The notes below the pieces were generated by a model. That model was not told the DNA's origin, ran no database searches, and saw only the letters and a program-made list of their open reading frames with translations. The position numbers were made by a program, and so were the translations under genes. Below, piece after piece: positions 41,488 through 49,924 of a DNA stretch of 64,000 nt. Position 1 is the first letter of the stretch. Each line of letters starts with the position of its first letter. Source of the DNA: Jatrophihabitans_A lederbergiae (lineage in GTDB: Bacteria > Actinomycetota > Actinomycetes > Mycobacteriales > Jatrophihabitantaceae). Location: NCBI RefSeq assembly GCF_031845305.1, contig NZ_JAVREH010000008.1:81848-145847 (forward strand), written 5' to 3'.

Positions 41488-43032
41488 TCAGGAGACCTTG
41501 CCCTCCGTCCGCAGCGGCCGGCCGACCGAGCTGACGCACTTGCCGTCGGTCAGCCGCCACTTCCACCCATGCATCTGGCAGGTCAGCACATCGCCCTCGA
41601 CCTGGCCGAACCGCGTCAGGTCGGCCTTCAGGTGCGGGCAGCGGCGCTGGAACGCCCAGCCGTCCATGGTGATGGTCTCGTCGTCGTTGGCCGCCTCGGC
41701 GAACCAGCCCTCGGCGTAGTTGAGCCGCTCCTCCGACAGGCACTTGAAAAACGTGTAGACGTACTCGTTGTACGGCCCGATCCGGGTCGCGGTGAAGCGG
41801 CAGGACAGGAACAGCGAGTTCACCCAGTCGATCTCGTGCTCGAAGATCAGCTGCTCGAGGTAGGCGCGCTTGGTCTGGAACCGGTACCGGATCTTCTCGC
41901 CATCGTAAGGGCGAACCTCACGGGTCACGAAGTTGAGCAGGAAGTCGACGTCGCCGCGCTCGTCGTCGGTCGCGGTGAACCGGATGCCGCCGTTGATGCC
42001 CGCCGCCATCTGGTCGGCCTGGCGCAGCAGCGGCGTGAACCACTCGGTGATCTCGGCCAGCACGTCCATCTCGGGATGGGCCCAGGTGGCCTTGGCCTTC
42101 TCGACCTCGGGCTGGCGCCGGTTCCGCATGTCCACCAGGTACGGGGTCTTGTCGGCGAACAGCTTCTCGACCTCGGCGTCATCGATCGGGTGCGTCACCG
42201 GGCAGCCGGGCCGCGTCACCTCGGCGACCGTCCCGGGCAGCAGCAGCCGCCCGTTGTCGCGGCCGTGCTCGGCCAGCCAGTCCAGGTACACCTTCTGATC
42301 CGGAAAGATGTTGGACTCGTCGCCGAAGATGTCGTTGAAGCCCCATAGCTCGTCGTCGAGGAAGCACGGCGGCCCGGCGGTCGGGAACACGTAGCCGGCC
42401 CCGAGGTCGTCGATGTAGCGCAGGCTGCGGTCGAACTGGCGCTCACGCTTCGTCGCACCGAGCGCCTGCTTCGCGCGTTTGGGCAGGTCATAGACCATCG
42501 GAAACCAGATGGCGCCGGAGAACTGCAGCATGTGCACGTCCACGTGCCCGAGGCGCTGGTACGCCGTGAGGTCCGACGGCCGGGCGTCGTTCTGGTTGAA
42601 GAGGACGGTCTTGCCGTCGCTGAGCCACAGGGCCGAATCCCCGATGGGGCCGTCCGTGGGTGAGGTCAGCGAGGTGATCATCACCTGCAGGCCGTCCACG
42701 TCCACGACCTCGTTGTTGGTGGTCTTGACGAACGAGGTGAAGCCGATCTCGCGGAGGCGGTCCTCCAGCTCCGACGTCGGGTAATTGGGCAATAACACCG
42801 TCGCCTTCTTGCTGATGTGGCGCTTGAGGTGCTCGGGATCGAAGTGGTCGCGGTGCAGGTGCGAGACGAAGAGGAAGTCCGCCTGACCGATGGTGTCCCA
42901 GTCGAGTTGAGAGTTGTCCGGAAAGGGAAACCAGGACCCGAAATAGGCTGGATTGACCCACGGATCGGTCAGCACACTGCCGAACTCGGTCTCGATCAAG
43001 GCACTTGCATGGCCCAGGCCGGTCACTCGCAT
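41488..43032 (-). CDS. UlaG-type metallo-hydrolase fused to a C-terminal Rieske [2Fe-2S] domain
   Basis: A 514-residue two-domain protein. Residues about 1-230 form a metallo-beta-lactamase fold: MRVTGLGHASALIETEFGSVLTDPWVNPAYFGSWFPFPDN, then the metal motif FVSHLHRDHFDPEHL (HxHxDH) and LWLSDGKTVLFNQNDARPSD. Residues about 450-505 form a Rieske domain with CPHLKADL and CQMHGWKWRLTDGKC, i.e. CxH-N17-CxxH cluster ligands. The pairing recalls CMP-Neu5Ac hydroxylase, where the Rieske part is N-terminal instead. An iron-dependent oxygenase or hydrolase is plausible; substrate unknown. Divergent from an APC permease, which may bring in the substrate. Start ATG 43032 is at the first residue of the family core. 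Confidence 0.85.
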   Translation of the reverse strand: MRVTGLGHASALIETEFGSVLTDPWVNPAYFGSWFPFPDNSQLDWDTIGQADFLFVSHLHRDHFDPEHLKRHISKKATVLLPNYPTSELEDRLREIGFTSFVKTTNNEVVDVDGLQVMITSLTSPTDGPIGDSALWLSDGKTVLFNQNDARPSDLTAYQRLGHVDVHMLQFSGAIWFPMVYDLPKRAKQALGATKRERQFDRSLRYIDDLGAGYVFPTAGPPCFLDDELWGFNDIFGDESNIFPDQKVYLDWLAEHGRDNGRLLLPGTVAEVTRPGCPVTHPIDDAEVEKLFADKTPYLVDMRNRRQPEVEKAKATWAHPEMDVLAEITEWFTPLLRQADQMAAGINGGIRFTATDDERGDVDFLLNFVTREVRPYDGEKIRYRFQTKRAYLEQLIFEHEIDWVNSLFLSCRFTATRIGPYNEYVYTFFKCLSEERLNYAEGWFAEAANDDETITMDGWAFQRRCPHLKADLTRFGQVEGDVLTCQMHGWKWRLTDGKCVSSVGRPLRTEGKVS

Positions 43033-43283
43033 GAATCTGTGCTCGCTTTCTGCAACGCTACGACAATTCGTCCGCTGCTCACGGTAGTCGCTGAGCCGGC
43101 CGGACCGGGCGTGGCCGGCTCCCGGCGAGTTCACCTCCTGACACCTAGGACGTACCTCCTGGCACCTTCGATCCAGTGACGCTGGACCGTTGCCGGTGCA
43201 AGGGCTTAGCATCCCGACACCGGCATTGCGGTCGGCGTTGATCCACCGGAATCGATCCTGACGTCGAGAGAAGGGCACGCCGG

Positions 43284-44888
43284 ATGGCAAGAAGGTCGGA
43301 CTCAGTGGGCACGGAGCTCGCAGGAGGGGCGCGTGCGGCCGGCGACGTCGCGGTGGACGAGGACGAGCGACGGCTGGCAGAACTCGGGTACAAGCAGGAG
43401 TTGCACCGGTCCTGGTCCGGATTCTCCAACTTCGCCATCTCGTTCTCGATCATCTCGATCCTGGCGGGGTGCTTCACCAGCTTCGGCCTCGGCTGGAACA
43501 ACGGCGGCCCGGCGGCGATCGCCTGGGGCTGGCCGATCATCTCGATGTTCATCCTGGTGATCGGGCTGTGCATGTCCGAGCTGGTGTCCGCCTTCCCGAC
43601 GTCGGGTGGCATCTACTGGTGGGCAGCCAAGCTGGGCGGTCCGAAGGCCGGCTACTACACCGGCTGGCTCAACCTGATCGGGCTGCTCGCCATCGACGCG
43701 TCGGTGGCATACGGCTGCGCCACCTTCACCGACTCGACGATCAGCGCGTTCAGCGGGTCCTGGGCGTCCCACTACAGCCTCAACCGGGTGTTCGTGCTGT
43801 TCCTGGTGGTGCTGCTGCTCGCCGGGCTGGTCAACATCTTCTCCAGCCACCTGCTCGCCGTCCTGAACAACATCTCGGTCTGGTGGCACGTCGCCGGGGC
43901 GGCCGCGGTGGTGCTGATCCTGTTCCTGGTGCCCACCCACCATGCCAGCGTGTCCGCGGTCTTCACCCACACCGTGAACAACAGTGGATTGTTCAACGGC
44001 AGCACGCACGGCGCCGGTTTTCTGCTGTACGTCCTGCCTATCTCGGTCATCCTCACCCAGTACACGATCACCGGCTACGACGCCTCCGCCCACCTCTCGG
44101 AGGAGACGCGGTCAGCGGCGAACTCGGCGGCCAAGGGAATCTGGCAGTCCATCTTCTACTCCGCGATCGGTGGCTGGATCCTGTTGCTGTCGTTCCTCTT
44201 CGCGGTGCAGGACGAGGGCGGCGTCACCAAGGGCGGCGGTGGGGTCGGTGTCATCTTCTCGCAGGCTCTCACCAGCCGCTGGGGTGGCACGGTGCTGCTC
44301 ATCTCGGCAGCCGGGCAGTTCTTCTGCACCGTGGCGTGCATGACGTCCACGACCCGGATGCTGTACGCGTTCAGCCGGGATGGGGCAGTGCCGGGCGGCC
44401 GGTACTGGTCGGCGCTCAACGCCAAGCGAGTGCCGGTGTACGGCGTCATCGCCTCGGCGGTCGTCGCAGTGCTGCTGACGCTGCCCGCGCTGGTGAAGGT
44501 GGACATCAACGGGGCACCGGTGCCGGTCGCGTTCTACGCCGTCGTGTCGATCGGCGTCATCGGCCTGTACGTGGCATTCGGAATCCCGATCTTCCTGCGC
44601 TGGCGAGCCGGCTCGAACTTCACCCCAGGCGGCTGGACGCTCGGGTCGAGGTACCGGTGGATGTGCCTGCTGGCGGTGGCCGAGATCGCGGTCACCTCGA
44701 TCATCGCGCTGCTGCCGACATCACCCGGCGGGGTGCCGGGTAACAGCGGTTTTGCCTGGAAGTTCGTCAACTACACACCCATCGTGGTGCTCGGCGCACT
44801 GCTGTTGCTGTGGATTGCCTGGCACGTTTCGGTCAAGAAATGGTTCACCGGGCCGAAGATCACAGTGGGGACTCCACCGTCGACCTGA
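43284..44888 (+). CDS. APC-superfamily amino acid/polyamine permease
   Basis: A 534-residue transporter with twelve predicted helices. The first helix region reads SGFSNFAISFSIISILAGCFTSFGLGWNNGGPAAIAWGWPII (about residues 47-88), followed by GLCMSELVSAFPTSGGIYWWAAKLGG, the APC helix 2-3 signature, and later ITGYDASAHLSEETRSAANSAAKGIW. This matches the GABA/amino-acid permease (BAT1/UGA4-like) branch. Substrate is not certain. It is divergent from the metallo-hydrolase/Rieske gene, 251 bases apart. Confidence 0.9.
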   Translation: MARRSDSVGTELAGGARAAGDVAVDEDERRLAELGYKQELHRSWSGFSNFAISFSIISILAGCFTSFGLGWNNGGPAAIAWGWPIISMFILVIGLCMSELVSAFPTSGGIYWWAAKLGGPKAGYYTGWLNLIGLLAIDASVAYGCATFTDSTISAFSGSWASHYSLNRVFVLFLVVLLLAGLVNIFSSHLLAVLNNISVWWHVAGAAAVVLILFLVPTHHASVSAVFTHTVNNSGLFNGSTHGAGFLLYVLPISVILTQYTITGYDASAHLSEETRSAANSAAKGIWQSIFYSAIGGWILLLSFLFAVQDEGGVTKGGGGVGVIFSQALTSRWGGTVLLISAAGQFFCTVACMTSTTRMLYAFSRDGAVPGGRYWSALNAKRVPVYGVIASAVVAVLLTLPALVKVDINGAPVPVAFYAVVSIGVIGLYVAFGIPIFLRWRAGSNFTPGGWTLGSRYRWMCLLAVAEIAVTSIIALLPTSPGGVPGNSGFAWKFVNYTPIVVLGALLLLWIAWHVSVKKWFTGPKITVGTPPST

Positions 44889-44918
44889 CTTTCGTGCGAC
44901 GAGCACCGGAGCTGCGGC

Positions 44919-44954
44919 GGACGGCTGGCACGCTGTGACGGGGGGCCAGCCGTC
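44919..44954. terminator. Bidirectional hairpin between the permease and rdgB
   Basis: An 11-bp perfect stem, GGACGGCTGGC (44919-44929) with GCCAGCCGTCC (44944-44954), and a 14-base loop, lies between two convergent genes, 30 bases after one stop and 25 before the other. Confidence 0.6.
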
Positions 44955-44978
44955 CCTCGCGGGCGGTGCCGGCTTCGG

Positions 44979-45596
44979 TCACTGAGCGCCGTCGCTCCGC
45001 AGAACCCTCAGAATCGCCGGCAGCAGGTTCCGCAGCGCGCGGCCGCGGTGGCTGATCTCGTCCTTCACCTGCGGTTCGAGTTCGGAGCTGGTCAGCTCGT
45101 AGCCGTCCGGAACGAAGATCGGGTCGTAGCCGAAGCCGTGCTCACCGCGTGGGTGCCGGATGATCCGGCCGGGCATCCGGCCCTCGGCAACCACCCGCTC
45201 ACCCGTGGGAGTCACCAGTGCGGCGGCGCACAGGAAGGCCGCGCCCAACCGCTCGTCCGGAGTGTCGCTGAGCTGTTGCAGCACCAGGTTGAGGTTCGCG
45301 GTGTCGTCCTTGGCGCTACCGGCCCAGCGCGCCGACAGCACGCCCGGCATGCCGTTGAGCGCGTCGACCGCGAGCCCCGAGTCATCGGCCACCGCGATGA
45401 GCCCAGTGTGCGTGGCGGCCTCGGTGGCCTTGAGAAGCGCGTTCTCGGCGAAGGTGGCACCGGTTTCGGGGACCTCTTCGTACTCCTCGACATCGCTCAG
45501 GCCCAGCACCTCGACCGACAGCCGAGGCGCCAGGATCCGCCGCAGCTCGACCAGCTTGTGGGCGTTGCGGGTGGCGAGCAGGATCTGCCGGCTCAT
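44979..45596 (-). CDS. rdgB: XTP/dITP diphosphatase
   Basis: A 205-residue Ham1/RdgB enzyme removing deaminated purine triphosphates such as dITP and XTP. Family blocks: ILLATRNAHKLVELRRIL (residues 4-21), ETGATFAENALLKATEAA, VADDSGLAVDALNGMPGVLSARWAG, GEHGFGYDPIFVPDGYE and KDEISHRGRALRNLLP. ATG 45596 overlaps the rph stop by 4 bases, the conserved rph-rdgB coupling. Confidence 0.95.
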   Translation of the reverse strand: MSRQILLATRNAHKLVELRRILAPRLSVEVLGLSDVEEYEEVPETGATFAENALLKATEAATHTGLIAVADDSGLAVDALNGMPGVLSARWAGSAKDDTANLNLVLQQLSDTPDERLGAAFLCAAALVTPTGERVVAEGRMPGRIIRHPRGEHGFGYDPIFVPDGYELTSSELEPQVKDEISHRGRALRNLLPAILRVLRSDGAQ

Positions 45597-46318
45597 CCGC
45601 CGAGCGCCTTGTGCTGGTGCCCGGCAAGCTCCACGCAACCCGCGACGGCCAGGTCGAGCAAGGCGTCGAGCTCGTCGCGCCGGAACGGCACGCCCTCGGC
45701 GGTGCCCTGCACCTCGACGAACTCGCCGTTGCCGGTGACGACCACGTTCATGTCGGTCTCGGCGCGGACATCCTCTTCATACATCAGGTCCAGCCGCGGC
45801 TCGCCGTCGATCACGCCTACCGACACGGCCGACACGCTGTTGATCAGCGGGGTCTTCTTCGCCAGCGATCCCCGCTTGTCGAGCCAGCTGACGGCGTCGG
45901 CGAGCGCGACATAGGCGCCGGTGATGGCGGCGGTCCGGGTGCCGCCGTCGGCCTGGAGCACGTCGCAGTCGATGGCGACGGAGTTCTCGCCCAACGCGGA
46001 CAGGTCCACCGCCGCGCGCAGCGAGCGCCCGATCAGCCGGGAGATCTCGTGGGTGCGGCCGCCGATCTTGCCGCGCACCGACTCGCGGTCGTTGCGGGTG
46101 AGGGTCGCCCGCGGCAGCATCGAGTACTCGGCGGTCACCCAGCCCAGCCCGCTGCCCCGGCGCCAGCGCGGCACGCCCTCGGTGACCGATGCGGCACACA
46201 GCACCTTGGTGTCACCGAACTCGATCAGCGCCGAGCCCTCGGCGTAGGCCTGCCAGTTTCGGGTGATGGTGATCGGACGAAGTTGGTCGGCGGCGCGGCC
46301 GTCGGGGCGTGAACTCAT
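45593..46318 (-). CDS. rph: Ribonuclease PH
   Basis: A 241-residue phosphorolytic 3'-5' exoribonuclease trimming tRNA precursors. Visible: RPDGRAADQLRPITITRNW (residues 4-22), GSALIEFGDTKVLCAASV, RWRRGSGLGWVTAEYSMLPRAT, the phosphate-binding EISRLIGRSLRAAVDL, DCDVLQADGGTRTAAITGAYVAL and NVVVTGNGEFVEVQGTAEGVPF. Start ATG 46318; a longer frame adds no homology. Translationally coupled with rdgB. Confidence 0.95.
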   Translation of the reverse strand: MSSRPDGRAADQLRPITITRNWQAYAEGSALIEFGDTKVLCAASVTEGVPRWRRGSGLGWVTAEYSMLPRATLTRNDRESVRGKIGGRTHEISRLIGRSLRAAVDLSALGENSVAIDCDVLQADGGTRTAAITGAYVALADAVSWLDKRGSLAKKTPLINSVSAVSVGVIDGEPRLDLMYEEDVRAETDMNVVVTGNGEFVEVQGTAEGVPFRRDELDALLDLAVAGCVELAGHQHKALGG

Positions 46319-46411
46319 GCTGGTCAGACTATCCAGCGGCTCCGACACAACGAACCGGTCCTCGGTTACGGCTGAAAGCGGTGTCCCAGTCGATCAAGGC
46401 AGAATCGAGCC

Positions 46412-46816
46412 ATGCGAAGTGACGTGATCGAGTTCCGTACCGGCGACCGCCCCCAGGTCCGTGACATCACCGAGGCCTGCGCCAGCTTCGTGGCGGATGA
46501 GGGTGACGGGCTGCTGAATGTGTTCGTGCCGCACGCCACCGCGGGCATCGCCATTCTGGAGACCGGCGCGGGCAGTGACGACGACTTGCTGAACGCTCTG
46601 CAGGCTCTGCTGCCGGCCGATGACCGGTGGCGGCACCGGCACGGCTCCCCCGGCCACGGCCGCGACCATGTGCTGCCGGCGATCGTCGCGCCGCATGCGA
46701 CCGTTCCGGTGCTCGGCGGGGCGATCCAGCTCGGGGTGTGGCAGTCGATCTGCCTGGTGGACACCAACGTGGACAACGCGGTGCGCAAGGTGCGGCTGAG
46801 CTTTCTCACCGGCTGA
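46412..46816 (+). CDS. YjbQ/UPF0047-family protein
   Basis: A 134-residue protein of the secondary thiamine-phosphate synthase-like enzyme family. Conserved residues: VIEFRTGDRPQVRDIT, GLLNVFVPHATAGIAILETG (about residues 32-51), RHRHGSPGHGRDHVLPAIVAPHATVPV and LGVWQSICLVDTNVDNAVRKVRLSFLTG. Proteins of this group have weak thiamin-phosphate synthase activity in some bacteria; the real role is open. Divergent from rph. Confidence 0.85.
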   Translation: MRSDVIEFRTGDRPQVRDITEACASFVADEGDGLLNVFVPHATAGIAILETGAGSDDDLLNALQALLPADDRWRHRHGSPGHGRDHVLPAIVAPHATVPVLGGAIQLGVWQSICLVDTNVDNAVRKVRLSFLTG

Positions 46817-46852
46817 TTCGACCGGTCCCGACCGGTCCTGCGCCAGAACCGC

Positions 46853-47662
46853 TCAGCGGCCGGCACCCGCGGTGCTGAGCGTGGTTTGCACGCCGACGAA
46901 GCGCTGGGCCAGTTCCCCGAACGGCTCGGCGGAGCCGGTGGCCTCGAACCGGTGCTGGGGCCGCTCGGAGGAGTCCGGACGCAGCAGCTCGGCCGCGCTC
47001 AGCACCCGGTAGACGTCCTTGGCGGTCTCTTCGGAACTGGACACCAGCGTCACCTCGTCCCCGAGAATGACCGACAGCAGCCCGGTGAGCAGCGGGTAGT
47101 GGGTGCACCCGAGCACCAGGGTGTCGATGTCGGCAGCGATCAGCGGGCTCAGGTAGGACTCCGCCAGGCGCAGTAGCTCGGGGCCGTTGGTGACCCCTCG
47201 CTCGACGTAGTCGACGAACAGCGGGCAGGCCGCGGTCACGACCTGCAACGACGGAGCCGCCGTGAAGGCGTCCTGGTAGGCCCCGGAGGTGATGGTCGCG
47301 GTGGTACCGATGACCCCGACCCGCCCGTTGCGGGTGGCGGCCACCGCTCGGCGCACCGCGGGGCGGATGACCTCGACCACGGGAATGTCGTAGCGCTCGC
47401 GGGCATCGGCCAGGCAGGCGGACGAGGCGGAATTGCAGGCGATGACCAGCATCTTCACGCCGGACTCGACGAGGGAGTCCATCACCGACAGCGACTTCGC
47501 CCGGACGTCGGCAATGGACCGCGGGCCGTACGGGGAGTTCGCCGTGTCGCCGATGTAGTGCAGGGCCTCGTGGGGCAGCTGATCGAGCACAGCGCGAGCC
47601 ACGGTGAGGCCGCCGACCCCGGAGTCGAACATTCCGATGGGACTGTCGACGAAGATGCTCAC
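46853..47662 (-). CDS. murI: Glutamate racemase
   Basis: A 269-residue enzyme supplying D-glutamate for peptidoglycan. Visible: IGMFDSGVGGLTVARAVLDQLP (residues about 9-30), HYIGDTANSPYGPRS, the first catalytic cysteine in LVIACNSASSACL, PVVEVIRPAVRRAV, and the second in TLVLGCTHYPLL (about 187-198). Start GTG 47662 overlaps the rhomboid gene stop by 4 bases. The context with cysM and rhomboid matches M. tuberculosis. Confidence 0.95.
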   Translation of the reverse strand: MSIFVDSPIGMFDSGVGGLTVARAVLDQLPHEALHYIGDTANSPYGPRSIADVRAKSLSVMDSLVESGVKMLVIACNSASSACLADARERYDIPVVEVIRPAVRRAVAATRNGRVGVIGTTATITSGAYQDAFTAAPSLQVVTAACPLFVDYVERGVTNGPELLRLAESYLSPLIAADIDTLVLGCTHYPLLTGLLSVILGDEVTLVSSSEETAKDVYRVLSAAELLRPDSSERPQHRFEATGSAEPFGELAQRFVGVQTTLSTAGAGR

Positions 47663-48375
47663 CGATCCAGAATACTGGTGTTCGGCCGCAGACCGGCCCT
47701 GCGACCCGGCTTGCGGGCGCTCGCGTGCAGCACCGCCCCGACGATCAGACCGGCCAGGAAGCCGGCGAGGTGGTCGCCCCAGAACACGTTGGCGTGCAGC
47801 TTCGGCAGCAGTCCCGAGAAGGTGCCGGAGAAGATGCAGACGACGGCCACGGCGATGGCGATCCACCGGATCTTGCGGCCGAACCAGGCGCGGGCGACGA
47901 CGTAGCCCATCCAGCCGAAGATCAGCCCGCTGCACCCCAGGATCACCGTATGCGCCGGCGCCGCGAGCCAGGCGGTCAGGCCGCTGACCAGGCCGACCGC
48001 GAGCGTGACGATGGCGAAGTACCGACCGCCGGAGATCAGCATCAGCCAGCACAGCACGGCGAAGGGGACGGTCTCAGCCGCCAGCTGACCGACGTCGGCG
48101 TGCACGAACGGGCTCGCGACGATACCGACCAGGCCGGCGATCTCGCGTGGCTTGATCCCGAAGCGCAGCAGCCGGTGATCCAGCAGGGCGTCCACCCCGA
48201 CGACGGCCCACAGCACCATCAGCGCGCCCCCGACGATGACGGCCGCCCCGCTCGGGCTCGCCGTCCGCAGCGCCCGCCGCAGACTGGTGCCGGCCAGCTC
48301 GGCGTTGCGCTGCCGCTTGCGGGCCGCGCGCTTGGACATTCCCGCGGGCGGTTCACCGGGTAGCGCGTTGGTCAC
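47659..48375 (-). CDS. Rhomboid-family intramembrane serine protease
   Basis: A 238-residue membrane protein with about six helices. The catalytic serine lies in GCSGLIFGWMGYVVARAW (GxSG, about residue 145), and the histidine in FWGDHLAGFLAGLIVGAVLH (about 210). The first loop has HADVGQLAAETVP in place of the more usual HxxxxHxxxN. A basic N-terminus, SKRAARKRQRN, is cytosolic. Start GTG 48375 chosen; ATG 48339 (MSKRAARK) is equally credible. Orthologous position to Rv1337. Substrates unknown. Confidence 0.85.
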   Translation of the reverse strand: MTNALPGEPPAGMSKRAARKRQRNAELAGTSLRRALRTASPSGAAVIVGGALMVLWAVVGVDALLDHRLLRFGIKPREIAGLVGIVASPFVHADVGQLAAETVPFAVLCWLMLISGGRYFAIVTLAVGLVSGLTAWLAAPAHTVILGCSGLIFGWMGYVVARAWFGRKIRWIAIAVAVVCIFSGTFSGLLPKLHANVFWGDHLAGFLAGLIVGAVLHASARKPGRRAGLRPNTSILDR

Positions 48376-48397
48376 CGGCCAACCGTACCGCTCCGGC

Positions 48398-49372
48398 TCA
48401 GGCCCAGAGCTGGCCTTCGAGCTTTTCGGCCGCCTGCTGCAGCGAGCCCGAGTACGCCCCCGTGGACAGGTACTTCCAGCCGCCGTCACAGATGAGAAAC
48501 ACGATGTCCGCGCGCTGGCCGGCCTTGAGCGCCCGGTCTGCGGTACCCAGGGCCGCATGCAGGATGGCACCGCTGGAGATGCCGGCGAAGATGCCCTCGT
48601 GCTCGACCAGGTCACGCGTCCGGCGCAGGGCGTCGTAGCTGGTCACCGAGAACCGTGAGGTCAGTACCGAGTCGTCGTACAGCTCCGGCACGAAGCCCTC
48701 GTCGATATTGCGCAGGCCGTACACCAGCTCGCCGTAACGCGGCTCGGCGGCGATCACCTGGATGCCCGGGACCTTCTCACGCAAGAAGCGACCCGCGCCC
48801 ATCAGGGTTCCGGTGGTACCCAGCCCCGCGACGAAGTGGGTGATCGTCGGCATGTCGGCGAGCACCTCGGGACCGGTACCGTCGTAGTGCGCCTGGGCGT
48901 TCGCCGGGTTGCCGTACTGGTAGAGCATCACCCATTCCGGGTTCTCTTCGGCGAGCTGCTTGGCCATCGCGACCGCCTGGTTGGAACCGCCGGCAGCCGG
49001 CGACGAGACGATCCGCGCGCCGTACATCTCCAGCAGCTGGCGGCGCTCCTCGGAGGTGTTCTCGGGCATCACGCACACGATGCCGTAGCCCTTGAGCTTC
49101 GCGATCATAGCCAGTGAGATGCCGGTGTTGCCCGACGTCGGCTCCAGGATGGTGCAGCCAGGCGTGAGCCGGCCGTCAGCCTCGGCCGCCGCGACCATCG
49201 CCAGCGCGGCCCGGTCCTTGATCGAGCCGGTGGGGTTGCGGTCCTCGAGCTTGGCCCACAACCGGACCGGCGGCGCACTCTCGTCCGTCGACTCCCAGCG
49301 TGGTGACAGCCGCGGCAGTCCGACGAGCGGCGTGCCACCGACCGCCTCGGCCAGTGATTCGTAGCGTGTCAC
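48398..49372 (-). CDS. cysM: CysO-dependent cysteine synthase
   Basis: A 324-residue PLP enzyme that joins O-phosphoserine with the thiocarboxylate of CysO. Visible: YESLAEAVGGTPLVGLPRLS (residues about 4-23), the PLP lysine in NPTGSIKDRAALAMV (about 44-58), PTSGNTGISLAMIAKLKGY, AGLGTTGTLMGAGRFL and GISSGAILHAAL. The C-terminal half matches the mycobacterial CysM group, with the cysO and mec genes immediately upstream. Start GTG 49372 lies 4 bases beyond the cysO stop. Confidence 0.94.
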   Translation of the reverse strand: MTRYESLAEAVGGTPLVGLPRLSPRWESTDESAPPVRLWAKLEDRNPTGSIKDRAALAMVAAAEADGRLTPGCTILEPTSGNTGISLAMIAKLKGYGIVCVMPENTSEERRQLLEMYGARIVSSPAAGGSNQAVAMAKQLAEENPEWVMLYQYGNPANAQAHYDGTGPEVLADMPTITHFVAGLGTTGTLMGAGRFLREKVPGIQVIAAEPRYGELVYGLRNIDEGFVPELYDDSVLTSRFSVTSYDALRRTRDLVEHEGIFAGISSGAILHAALGTADRALKAGQRADIVFLICDGGWKYLSTGAYSGSLQQAAEKLEGQLWA

Positions 49373-49376
49373 CGGA

Positions 49377-49712
49377 TTACCGGCTGCCGCCGGCGATACC
49401 GGACTCCCGGCTGCCGCCGGCGATACCGGACTCCCGGCTACCGCCGGCGACGGCGGGGAGGATCGTGACAGCGTCCCCATCGGACAGCGCGGTGTCGAGC
49501 GAGCCGGTGAACCGGACGTCCTCGTCGTTGACATAGACGTTGACGAAGCGGTGCAGGGCGCCCTCGTCGGTGATCAGGCGGCCCTTGAGGCCGGCGTGCC
49601 GGCTCTCCAGGTCATCGAACAGGGCGGACAGGTTGGCGCCCTCGCCGGAAACGGACTTCTCGCCGCCGGTGTAGGTGCGCAGGATGGTCGGGATCTTGAC
49701 CTCGACGGCCAT
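49377..49712 (-). CDS. cysO: Sulfur carrier protein CysO with an unusual repeat tail
   Basis: A 111-residue ubiquitin-like sulfur carrier. The core matches CysO: VEVKIPTILRTYTGGEKSVSGEGANL (residues 3-28), LHRFVNVYVNDEDVRFTGSLDTALSDGDAVTILPAVAGG (about 53-91). In M. tuberculosis the protein ends at that GG, which is activated as a thiocarboxylate. Here 20 more residues follow: SRESGIAGG twice, then SR. Each repeat recreates a GG. Without processing the terminal GG is blocked. The neighbouring Mec metalloprotease could remove the tail. The gene lies in a mec-cysO-cysM run. Confidence 0.93.
   Translation of the reverse strand: MAVEVKIPTILRTYTGGEKSVSGEGANLSALFDDLESRHAGLKGRLITDEGALHRFVNVYVNDEDVRFTGSLDTALSDGDAVTILPAVAGGSRESGIAGGSRESGIAGGSR
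49380..49450. repeat. 27-bp tandem repeat in the cysO 3' end
   Basis: Two identical 27-bp units beginning CCGGCTGCCGCCGGCGATAC at 49380-49406 and 49407-49433, plus 17 bases of a third copy with one mismatch (49434-49450). In frame they add SRESGIAGG nonapeptides after the CysO diglycine. Confidence 0.93.
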
Positions 49713-49924
49713 CGGTACTCCTTCTGATCAGGGATTGCCGGCGCGGCATCGCAAGGAGCGAGGCGGCTACGCCGGGGTGACAGCGGGGGAACTACGAGTC
49801 GAAACGAGGAACCGCCGCCGAATATGTCCGGCGCGGCCGTGGCAGGCTGAATCAGTGACAGTCATAACAGACGACGGCGACAGTGTGGCCGAGCAGCACT
49901 CGCCTGATCGCGATCGTGAAGTGG

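Noticed and set aside
43033..43290. N-terminal extension of the metallo-hydrolase/Rieske protein by 86 residues
   Set aside because: The extension lacks homology and crosses the divergent promoter and start of the permease gene; ATG 43032 begins exactly at the fold.
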